A stretch of DNA of 6,155 bases from Trichodesmium sp. MAG_R04. GTDB lineage: Bacteria; Cyanobacteriota; Cyanobacteriia; Cyanobacteriales; Microcoleaceae. The stretch is taken from the NCBI GenBank assembly GCA_023356515.1, contig JAKQYG010000256.1, positions 1 through 6,155 on the forward strand, in the 5' to 3' direction. The notes under the pieces are model-generated. The model was not told the origin of the DNA. It did no database searches and saw nothing but the letters and a program-made list of their open reading frames with translations. Shown piece by piece: positions 1-5,361 of the stretch. Positions within the stretch are counted from its first letter, which is position 1. Every line of letters begins with the position of its first letter. The position numbers and the translations under genes are program-made.

Positions 1-86
1 AAAAAAAGGTAAAATTTTTTTTGGACAAAAATTAAAATAAGATTTCTATAGATTCATAATCATAATTTAAAAAAACAACGAAACTT

Positions 87-1163
87 ATGGTAGATTCTCT
101 CAAAAAACAAACCTTTACTGACCTGCGTTCAGGTGTTAAAGTTCCTGCAAAGGAAACTATCCTCACACCCCGATTCTATACAACAGATTTTGATGAGATG
201 GCTAAAATGGATATCTCTGTGAATGAGGATGAATTAATGGCTATTTTGGAAGAATTCCGTGCAGATTATAATCGCTATCATTTTGTTAGGGATGATGAAT
301 TTGCTCAATCTTGGGAGCATATAGATGGGAAGACTCGTCGTTTATTTGTTGAGTTCCTAGAACGTTCTTGTACTGCTGAATTTTCTGGTTTTTTACTTTA
401 TAAAGAATTAGGTCGTCGCCTCAAAGATAAAAGCCCTGTTTTGGCTGAATGTTTCACTTTAATGTCGCGAGATGAAGCTCGTCATGCAGGTTTTTTGAAC
501 AAGGCAATGTCGGATTTTAATTTGTCTTTGGATTTAGGGTTTTTGACTAAAAGTCGTAAGTATACTTTCTTTAAACCAAAGTTTATTTTTTACGCTACTT
601 ATTTATCAGAAAAAATTGGTTATTGGCGTTATATTACTATTTATCGTCATCTAGAAACTCACCCAGAAGATAGAATTTATCCTATTTTCCGTTTCTTTGA
701 AAATTGGTGTCAGGATGAAAATCGTCATGGGGATTTCTTTGATGCTATTATGAGGGCTAACCCAGAATTTCTGAATGATTGGCAGGCAAAGTTGTGGTGC
801 AGGTTTTTCTTGCTTTCTGTTTTTGCTACTATGTATTTGAATGATGTTCAACGGGCTGATTTTTATGCTTCTATTGGTTTGAATGCTCGTGATTATGATA
901 AGCATGTGATTGACAAGACTAATGAAACTTCGGGGCGAGTTTTTCCAGTGATTTTGGATGTGGAAGATCCTGAGTTTTATGAAAGACTGGAAGTTTGCGT
1001 GAAGAATAATGAGAAGTTAACAGTGATCGCTAATTCTAATCAGCTAGGTTTTGTGAAGTTTTTCCAGAAGTTACCTCTGTATATTTCTAATGGTTGGCAA
1101 TTTTTGAAGTTGTATTTAATGAAGCCAATTGAAACTGCTACTATGCAAAGTTCTATTCGTTAA
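87..1163 (+). CDS. acsF: Mg-protoporphyrin IX monomethyl ester (oxidative) cyclase, aerobic
   Basis: This is the catalytic diiron subunit of the oxygen-dependent cyclase. It forms the fifth (E) ring of chlorophyll by converting Mg-protoporphyrin IX monomethyl ester to divinyl protochlorophyllide. The 358-residue product has the family's normal length and reads like cyanobacterial AcsF/ChlA from end to end. The N-terminal part carries LTPRFYTTDFDEMAKMD (residues 26-42). Two diiron signatures are visible: E98 followed by DEARH (129-133), and DENRH (210-214) after a second Glu-rich helix. The conserved FFKPKFIFYATYLSEKIGYW lies at 161-180. The ATG at 87 gives the family N-terminus MVDSL; no clear Shine-Dalgarno precedes it, which is common in cyanobacteria. 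The gene is followed by its own terminator and appears monocistronic. Many cyanobacteria have two paralogues, one for normal and one for low oxygen; I cannot tell which this is. The family call is very secure. Confidence 0.97.
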   Translation: MVDSLKKQTFTDLRSGVKVPAKETILTPRFYTTDFDEMAKMDISVNEDELMAILEEFRADYNRYHFVRDDEFAQSWEHIDGKTRRLFVEFLERSCTAEFSGFLLYKELGRRLKDKSPVLAECFTLMSRDEARHAGFLNKAMSDFNLSLDLGFLTKSRKYTFFKPKFIFYATYLSEKIGYWRYITIYRHLETHPEDRIYPIFRFFENWCQDENRHGDFFDAIMRANPEFLNDWQAKLWCRFFLLSVFATMYLNDVQRADFYASIGLNARDYDKHVIDKTNETSGRVFPVILDVEDPEFYERLEVCVKNNEKLTVIANSNQLGFVKFFQKLPLYISNGWQFLKLYLMKPIETATMQSSIR

Positions 1164-1191
1164 GAAAGTAATTAATTTGTGGATTTGGATA

Positions 1192-1221
1192 GCCTTGTTT
1201 GATACAAGGCAATTTATTTTT
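1192..1221 (+). terminator. Rho-independent terminator of acsF
   Basis: A perfect 7-bp stem, GCCTTGT (1192-1198) with ACAAGGC (1204-1210), closes a 5-nt loop. It is followed by a T-rich tail that includes a run of six T. It starts 28 bp after the acsF stop codon, so it should end the acsF transcript before the insertion sequence. Confidence 0.8.
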
Positions 1222-1279
1222 TATTGAGTAAAAGCAATCTCTACAGTCATAAAGCAGATTTACGAAAGCTATAAATCCA

Positions 1280-1289
1280 CCTTTTTAAG
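1280..1289. repeat. Target-site duplication, left copy
   Basis: CCTTTTTAAG directly abuts the left inverted repeat of the insertion sequence. GCTTTTTAAG at 2573-2582 directly abuts the right one. Nine of ten bases agree, with one mismatch at the second flank. A duplication of about 8-10 bp is usual for ISAs1-family insertions. Confidence 0.85.
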
Positions 1290-1307
1290 CAGGGCTTTTT
1301 CATTCTC
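1290..1307 (+). repeat. Terminal inverted repeat, left end of the ISAs1-type element
   Basis: CAGGGCTTTTTCATTCTC, reading inward. It is identical over 18 of 18 bases to the reverse complement of 2555-2572. Similarity stops immediately inside this block. Confidence 0.92.
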
Positions 1308-1327
1308 TAAAATTAGTAGTCAATTTT

Positions 1328-1413
1328 TGGAGAAAAGTTATGTTTTTTCCTCCCTAATATTGCTCAATTCTAATTTAATTGACTCTGATTTTTCCGGAAA
1401 ATAACTTTCTCCA
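1328..1413. repeat. Concentric imperfect dyad inside the insertion sequence
   Basis: TGGAGAAA (1328-1335) pairs with TTTCTCCA (1406-1413). After a one-base bulge, GTTAT (1337-1341) pairs with ATAAC (1401-1405), then TTTCC (1346-1350) with GGAAA (1396-1400). A separate inner hairpin, TCAATT/AATTGA (1364-1369/1377-1382), has almost the same centre near 1371. It lies between the transposase 3' end and the left inverted repeat. Function is unknown; it could be a terminator relic, a protein-binding site or a nested duplication. Confidence 0.6.
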
Positions 1414-1452
1414 TTTTTTGATCTTAAAAACTTAAGCTTAAGCTGATGCTTT

Positions 1453-2474
1453 TTAAAAAACATTCATAATTATTGTGTACAAAAGTGAAATATTTCGATC
1501 TGCTTGTAGTTCTCTTATCTTTGATTTATCTTCATTAAGAATCACATCTTTTACCCAATGTACTTGATTTTCTATTAACTAATGTCCTCTAATTTTTGCT
1601 GCAAATTTTTTTGATGGTAATACTTTGCTACTACTTTACTACTAATATAATACAAAGTTTCTTCAGACTTTTTATTTCCCCTTAGTTCTGTTCTCTCTAC
1701 CAAGATATTGCTTTGAATATGAGGATAATTTTTATGTTTAATCTTTTCGGCTTTAAATACACTAATTTTTCTCTTGATTTGGCGTCCATGACTTTTGTCT
1801 ATTTCTTGATATCTACTGATAGGCTCTTCTACTTTTGCTAAGTCTTTTAAGCGATTAAATAACTTGATTTGGTTGGCTTTTACTGTAATTAAATAATCAT
1901 TTTTACTTTCAATTATAATCTGAGTTGTTTGTTTATTGCGGCGGAAGTGCATCCTAGGTAAATGTCTTATCCTCTAAACCGCTATCTATTATCAGCTATT
2001 GCACTTGCTTGATTTCTGAACTTTTTTTACTCTCAAATGTTTTTGATTTAATAATTAGTTTTGTTTCCAGACTAAACCCTGATACTGTTATTAACATATT
2101 TTGTCCGTTTTGTTCATAATTTGTAAAGGTATTTTTTAAACTCTTCCCATCAACTGCAATCCAATCCTCTTGATTCTCTGAATAATTAGCTGATATTATT
2201 TCATCAAAAATTAATTGTATCTCTGATTAGTTTACTCCCATCATAACTCTCCTAATCGTACTATATGAAGGTAATTTTTTTGAGGTATATTTAATATATT
2301 TATTAGTTGTTCCTGATTGTTATTACTAAACATTTCTATTTGTTTATAACTACTATTGCCTGTTAAAATACTTAAGACTATTATGCTTAATACTACCCAA
2401 ATTTTATCTATTTTACCCTGATTTTGGCCGAAGTCCTTGACTTTTTTTAACCTCTCGAGTATGGCATTAATCAT
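1453..2474 (-). pseudogene. ISAs1-family DDE transposase, multiply disrupted
   Basis: Read on the minus strand from ATG at 2474, the first frame gives the family's N-terminal domain (KDFGQNQGKIDKIWVVLSI, then SILTGNSSYKQIE) and ends at 2241 after a frameshift at an A7 run (2275-2281). The next frame continues LPSYSTIRRVM and IAVDGKSLKN (first catalytic Asp, codon 2151-2149). It is interrupted by stops at 2229-2227, 1998-1996 and 1956-1954, then reaches DAL (probable second Asp, 1953-1951). A further shift leads into FRRNKQTTQIIIESKNDYLI and ERTELRGNKKSEETLYYISS. A second A7 run (1606-1612) shifts into FAAKIRGH, a stop where the family has Trp (1581-1579), then LIENQVHW (catalytic Glu, 1572-1570) and VKDVILNEDKSKI. 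Homology is lost near 1453. The segments are collinear and cover the whole domain order, so this is one dead gene. No active product is expected. Confidence 0.93.
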
Positions 2475-2545
2475 AATGTATTTAAAATAAAAGTTAAGTG
2501 ATCTTTTTTGATAAAATCAAAAAAAAGAGCGCTTTTATTTTTTTG

Positions 2546-2553
2546 GCGATCGC
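2546..2553. repeat. HIP1 palindrome
   Basis: GCGATCGC, extended here to GGCGATCGCC (2545-2554), lies immediately inside the right inverted repeat. HIP1 is over-represented in many cyanobacterial genomes and supports the host assignment. Confidence 0.8.
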
Positions 2554-2554
2554 C

Positions 2555-2572
2555 GAGAATGAAAAAGCCCTG
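2555..2572 (-). repeat. Terminal inverted repeat, right end of the ISAs1-type element
   Basis: GAGAATGAAAAAGCCCTG is the exact reverse complement of the left end at 1290-1307. It lies 80 bp upstream of the transposase start codon, so any promoter for the transposase must lie in or just inside this end. Confidence 0.92.
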
Positions 2573-2582
2573 GCTTTTTAAG
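2573..2582. repeat. Target-site duplication, right copy
   Basis: GCTTTTTAAG matches the left copy at 1280-1289 in nine of ten positions and directly follows the right inverted repeat. Confidence 0.85.
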
Positions 2583-2657
2583 GGGGACTTTTTGTTGCTT
2601 TACAAAGGTAAGGATATAAAACTATACCTCATTCAAAATACTAGGAGGGAGGAGGGA

Positions 2658-2693
2658 AACTTCCCAGTGTTAATATTTACATACTGGGAAGTT
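2658..2693. repeat. Strong inverted repeat (hairpin)
   Basis: AACTTCCCAGT (2658-2668) is perfectly complementary to ACTGGGAAGTT (2683-2693). One G-T and one T-A pair extend the stem inward, giving 13 bp and a 10-nt AT loop. No T-run follows on either side, so an ordinary intrinsic terminator is unlikely. It may be an interspersed repeat or an old element end. Confidence 0.7.
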
Positions 2694-2736
2694 GGTCTAT
2701 CTATACAGAATCTAGTTATCTAGTGACAAGAAAATT

Positions 2737-2754
2737 TTAGGGAAGGTTCCCTAA
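2737..2754. repeat. Tight dyad TTAGGGAA-GG-TTCCCTAA
   Basis: Perfect 8-bp arms (2737-2744 and 2747-2754) flank only two bases. Short AT-rich runs lie on both sides (AAAATTTT before, TTTGTTAAAA after). It could be a weak bidirectional terminator or a binding-site palindrome; neither can be shown from the sequence alone. Confidence 0.5.
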
Positions 2755-2781
2755 TTTGTTAAAACTCCGACATTTTGATTT

Positions 2782-2806
2782 ATACTTGCTCAAAATGCTC
2801 AAGTAT
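2782..2806. repeat. Short inverted repeat ATACTTG/CAAGTAT
   Basis: The 7-bp arms (2782-2788 and 2800-2806) enclose an 11-nt loop. A direct repeat TGCTCAA (2787-2793 and 2796-2802) overlaps it. This may be the remnant of a small repeat element; its role is unknown. Confidence 0.4.
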
Positions 2807-2952
2807 TATAGCAATTCCTACAAATAGTGAGGTACAACATTCTTTATTTTTAGGTAGTAGGGCTATCAACAACAGTATCAAAATAATTGAACAAAATTAG
2901 ACACTATTAGGCATTTATCGTGATATAGTATGTTAGGGTTCTGTTTGATTGA

Positions 2953-3042
2953 TTAACTATATCTGAAGCAGCAGAACTGCTAGAAGTGTCAACCAAAATA
3001 ATCAGAGGATCTGCGGCTAAAGGACGACTAAGATTTAGCTAA
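2953..3042 (+). pseudogene. Relic of a helix-turn-helix (MerR/excisionase-like) N-terminal domain
   Basis: In one frame, codons 2953-3042 read LTISEAAELLEVSTK, then IIRGSAAKGRLRFS and a stop. This matches the start of MerR-like winged-helix domains of the form (I)SEAAELLxVSxKTIRRW..xGxL, found in excisionases and in the IS607-type serine recombinase TnpA. The frame has no start codon, an in-frame TGA lies just upstream at 2950-2952, and the usual recognition-helix RRW reads RGS. Nothing recognisable follows. I take it to be a truncated, mutated mobile-element fragment. The exact family is uncertain: IS607 TnpA is my first guess, a phage or plasmid excisionase the alternative. Confidence 0.6.
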
Positions 3043-3064
3043 AGTCCAGACTACAAACTAATAC

Positions 3065-4144
3065 TTACTCCTTCTGTTCTATTATTCCCCCGCCTAGCAA
3101 AATATCTCCTTCATACCAAACAGCAGCTTGTCCCGGAGTTATGCCAAAAACTGCTTCTTCAAAGATTAACTTAACTCGAAAACCATCTTGAGGTTTCTCT
3201 TCATTAACCCCCAAAGGAATGATATTTGCAGCTATAGGTAAACTACGATATCTCACTTGCACCTTTGCGCGTATTGACTTATTTGGTGGCGCAATAGAAA
3301 CCCAGTTAACTAATTTCACAGTAGACTCCATTTTAGCTGCACTATCGCGATCGCCGACTATTACTCGGTTCATCACTGGGTCCAGGTCGATGACATATAA
3401 GGGATTAGGAGCAGAAACTCCCAAACCTTTTCTCTGGCCAATAGTATAATAATGGACACCATCATGTTTTCCTAATACTCGCCCCTCTCGGTCAACTATT
3501 TCACCTTGATGAGGAGTAATATATTTATCTAAAAATGTCCGCATCGAACCGCTAGCTTCTACCAAACATAAATCTTGACTTTCTTGTTTATCAGCAGTTT
3601 TCAAATTATATTCTGCTGCAATGCGTCGGGTTTCACTCTTTAGCATTTTCCCCAGAGGAAATACTGAACCTGCCAGTAAATATTGTGTTAAATCATACAA
3701 AAAATAAGACTGGTCTTTATTACGGTCAACCGCACGTTTCAATAGATAACGATCCCTTTCTGCATCATAGTCAATTCGTGCGTAGTGTCCCGTAGCAATT
3801 TTGTCAATACCTAATTTTTCACGACCATAAGCTAACATTGGACCAAATTTAACAGTTTTATTACATTGAGAACAAGGCAATGGAGTAATTCCGGCACTAT
3901 AACCTGTTACTAAGTAATCAATAATATTAATCTGAAATAAATCGCGAGTATCAACAATATGATGAGGAATACCTAATTCTTCGCAAATATAAGCAGCATC
4001 AACCATTCCTTCAGAACAACATTGACCTTTTCCTTTCATTAACCAAAGAGTTAAACCCTCGACTTGATATCCTTGATGATGTAATATTGCTGCTGCTGTA
4101 GAACTATCAACTCCACCAGACAGACCGACTATAACTTTATTCAT
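3065..4144 (-). CDS. mnmA: tRNA-uridine 2-sulfurtransferase (2-thiouridylase) MnmA
   Basis: This cytosolic enzyme makes 2-thiouridine at wobble position 34 of tRNAs for Lys, Glu and Gln. It adenylates the base with ATP and transfers sulfur supplied by a cysteine desulfurase relay. The 359-residue product has the normal family length. The N-terminal PP-loop ATPase motif GLSGGVDSS is at residues 7-15. Next come CSQCNKTVKFG (91-101, catalytic Cys probably C94), GHYAR (119-123), SQDLC with the second catalytic Cys C193, YTIGQRKGLG (243-252), and a C-terminal beta-barrel with FGITPGQAAVWYEGDILLGGG. The ATG at 4144 places the PP-loop directly after MNKVIV as expected. The cysteine pair C91/C94 plus C193 would also suit the iron-sulfur ligation proposed for some homologues, which is unproven here. 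The gene is divergent from the SPOR-repeat gene, and a HIP1 site lies within it. Confidence 0.97.
   Translation of the reverse strand: MNKVIVGLSGGVDSSTAAAILHHQGYQVEGLTLWLMKGKGQCCSEGMVDAAYICEELGIPHHIVDTRDLFQINIIDYLVTGYSAGITPLPCSQCNKTVKFGPMLAYGREKLGIDKIATGHYARIDYDAERDRYLLKRAVDRNKDQSYFLYDLTQYLLAGSVFPLGKMLKSETRRIAAEYNLKTADKQESQDLCLVEASGSMRTFLDKYITPHQGEIVDREGRVLGKHDGVHYYTIGQRKGLGVSAPNPLYVIDLDPVMNRVIVGDRDSAAKMESTVKLVNWVSIAPPNKSIRAKVQVRYRSLPIAANIIPLGVNEEKPQDGFRVKLIFEEAVFGITPGQAAVWYEGDILLGGGIIEQKE
3347..3354. repeat. HIP1 palindrome within mnmA
   Basis: GCGATCGC, the cyanobacterial highly iterated palindrome, lies inside the coding sequence. It supports the host assignment. Confidence 0.8.
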
Positions 4145-4228
4145 TGGATTTGAGTTTATACAATCAAAACTATATGTATTTATGTAAGCATTCAGCTAAC
4201 AATTCATCGCTTATTGAAGTCAGTAACC
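4145..4228. promoter_or_regulatory. Shared divergent promoter region, mnmA / SPOR-repeat gene
   Basis: These 84 bp separate two divergently transcribed start codons, so they must hold at least the rightward promoter and probably both. The sequence is AT-rich. A weak -35-like TTGAGT (4150-4155) followed by TATATG/TATGTA around 4171-4178 could serve the rightward gene. No convincing -10/-35 pair or operator is visible for mnmA, and neither start has a strong Shine-Dalgarno. Confidence 0.35.
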
Positions 4229-5077
4229 ATGCTAAACAAGTCTTTTGTCACATTAAACTACAAAAAATCAAAAATGTCATTATTATCAATTACATTAGGA
4301 GGATTTTTAGCTCTAAGCTACCCGACTTTATCCTTAGGAAAAGTAGCCACAAGTAAAACATTAAGTACAACTCAAAATCAAAGTAAAAATATAAATTTTA
4401 CCTCTAAAAACAACACATCAAAAAATGAATCATCAATAAGAAAAACTTCCAGATATCCAAGACCTATTGAAAAACCAACACCATTAATTATAACATCCTC
4501 AACCAAACAAAAAGAAGCAATATTTAATCCCATCGAAGTTAATCCATTTTCCAATTTACAATATATTGTGTATATTGAGTCAGAAAGTAAAATTCTGTTA
4601 AGAATTATTCGAAAAAAAATTGAGCCAAGAGCAGTATTTCGCTATATCGGAGACCGCAAAGTTATTCAAGTCGGAAGCTTTTCTAAGTTATTTTTTGCCT
4701 TAAATTTGTTAGATATTTTAGAAGAAAAAGGCATTAATGGTCAACTATCAGAGCAAAATCCTGGTGAAGCATTTGGGGACCCTCTAGAATCCACAACTTT
4801 AGCAGCTATTGTATATCCTCCAGTAAGGGATTCAATAGCTTATGGACTGAGTAATATGATCGACTATTATTTACTAATTCCTAGTCAGTTAAAAGATTTA
4901 GATATAATTACATATAAATTGGAATTATTGGGAGTTCCTAAAAAAAATCTTCAGGTTACAGAAATACCAAAAAATGTAGCTATAGGACCTTTTGAAAATA
5001 AAGAAACTGTAGAAAAATGGCAACGCTATTTGTTAGATTCAGGGTTTATGAATGTAGTTATTTACTATGGTCGTTAA
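4229..5077 (+). CDS. Exported protein with two SPOR-like repeats
   Basis: The 282-residue product starts with a basic segment (MLNKSFVTLNYKKSK) and then a hydrophobic stretch (MSLLSITLGGFLALSYPTLSLG, about residues 16-37), a signal peptide or N-terminal anchor. A low-complexity Ser/Thr/Asn/Lys linker follows (about 38-105). Two related modules come next: YIVYIES...VIQVGSFS (112-173) and YYLLIPS...VAIGPFEN...VIYYGR (213-282). Both have the hallmarks of cyanobacterial SPOR-like domains: a first beta strand, an x-Q/I-V/I-G-x-F core, then a helix and a last strand. SPOR domains usually bind denuded peptidoglycan, so an envelope or cell-division role is plausible but inferred. I chose the ATG at 4229; a TTG at 4214 is an alternative upstream start, and an ATG at 4274 would drop the basic n-region. 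No gene symbol is known to me. Confidence 0.8.
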   Translation: MLNKSFVTLNYKKSKMSLLSITLGGFLALSYPTLSLGKVATSKTLSTTQNQSKNINFTSKNNTSKNESSIRKTSRYPRPIEKPTPLIITSSTKQKEAIFNPIEVNPFSNLQYIVYIESESKILLRIIRKKIEPRAVFRYIGDRKVIQVGSFSKLFFALNLLDILEEKGINGQLSEQNPGEAFGDPLESTTLAAIVYPPVRDSIAYGLSNMIDYYLLIPSQLKDLDIITYKLELLGVPKKNLQVTEIPKNVAIGPFENKETVEKWQRYLLDSGFMNVVIYYGR

Positions 5078-5219
5078 TAGTTTTGATGACACGTATTAGA
5101 GCAACCTTCCAAAAACATTTATCCTGAAAAGTTATCTCTTATATTGTAAAGTATCCATATTAATAGCAAATATATAATTTTTTTTCACGAAGTAGATAGA
5201 ATTACAATATTAGGGTTTG

Positions 5220-5244
5220 ATGTTATTTTTAACATATTTTTTTT
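5220..5244 (+). terminator. Possible weak terminator after the SPOR-repeat gene
   Basis: ATGTTA (5220-5225) pairs with TAACAT (5230-5235) across a TTTT loop, followed by A and eight T (5237-5244). The geometry is right, but the stem is short with one G-C pair and lies 142 bp after the stop codon. The rest of the 5078-5361 spacer is AT-rich and shows no gene. A TAAAAT at 5348-5353 near the next start lacks a matching -35. Confidence 0.35.
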
Positions 5245-5361
5245 ACAAAGTAATGCTAATTAACCTTGGTTTTACTACTTTCTAATCCTTAGGTATATTC
5301 CATACAAAATTCCTACCTACTCCCTAAAAATACTTTTGAGTTTGGTCTAAAATTAGTAAAA

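Larger units (their letters stand above)
1290..2572 (-). mobile_element. Decayed but full-length ISAs1-family insertion sequence (1283 bp)
   Basis: Both ends can be read directly: identical 18-bp inverted repeats at 1290-1307 and 2555-2572, outward sequence starting CAGGG, bounded by a 10-bp near-perfect target duplication. A length near 1.3 kb, CAGGG ends and one transposase gene filling most of the element fit the ISAs1 family. The transposase lies on the minus strand and is inactivated (see the pseudogene). The intact ends, with only one mismatch in the duplication, suggest the insertion is fairly recent compared with the damage in the gene, or that the copy was already defective when it moved. 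If the ends are still recognised, an active relative elsewhere in the genome could mobilise it in trans; that is inference. Confidence 0.88.
2583..3064. other. 482-bp stretch without an intact gene
   Basis: No open frame here looks like a real gene on either strand. Frames that start inside the insertion sequence and run into this stretch give low-complexity, unrecognisable peptides. It contains three dyads (2658-2693, 2737-2754 and 2782-2806), a purine-rich patch (2643-2659) and a short helix-turn-helix relic (2953-3042). It reads as decaying mobile-element debris between acsF and mnmA. Confidence 0.6.

Noticed and set aside
22..60. Possible acsF promoter: TGGACA (22-27) with CATAAT (55-60, repeated at 61-66)
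   Set aside because: The boxes are 27 bp apart, too far for a standard sigma-70 pair; TATAGA at 47-52 gives a 19-bp spacer but is a weak match.
651..905. 84-codon reverse frame inside acsF
   Set aside because: It lies fully antisense to a strongly conserved gene and its peptide resembles nothing; it is a by-product of AT-rich codon use.
1431..1442. 12-bp perfect palindrome CTTAAGCTTAAG
   Set aside because: It is made of simple AAGCTT/CTTAAG units just past the decayed transposase end; nothing supports a function.
2241..2474. Programmed frameshifting to express the transposase from two frames
   Set aside because: ISAs1 transposases are normally a single frame, and downstream stops in the second frame would block any fusion product.
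2508..2723. 71-codon forward frame across the right end of the insertion sequence
   Set aside because: It crosses the inverted repeat, the target duplication and a hairpin, has low-complexity composition and matches no family I know.
3219..3449. 76-codon forward frame inside mnmA
   Set aside because: It is antisense to a conserved enzyme with no start signal or family match.
4144..4356. 70-codon forward frame starting over the mnmA start codon
   Set aside because: It overlaps the SPOR-repeat gene in another frame, and that gene has a convincing signal peptide and domains.
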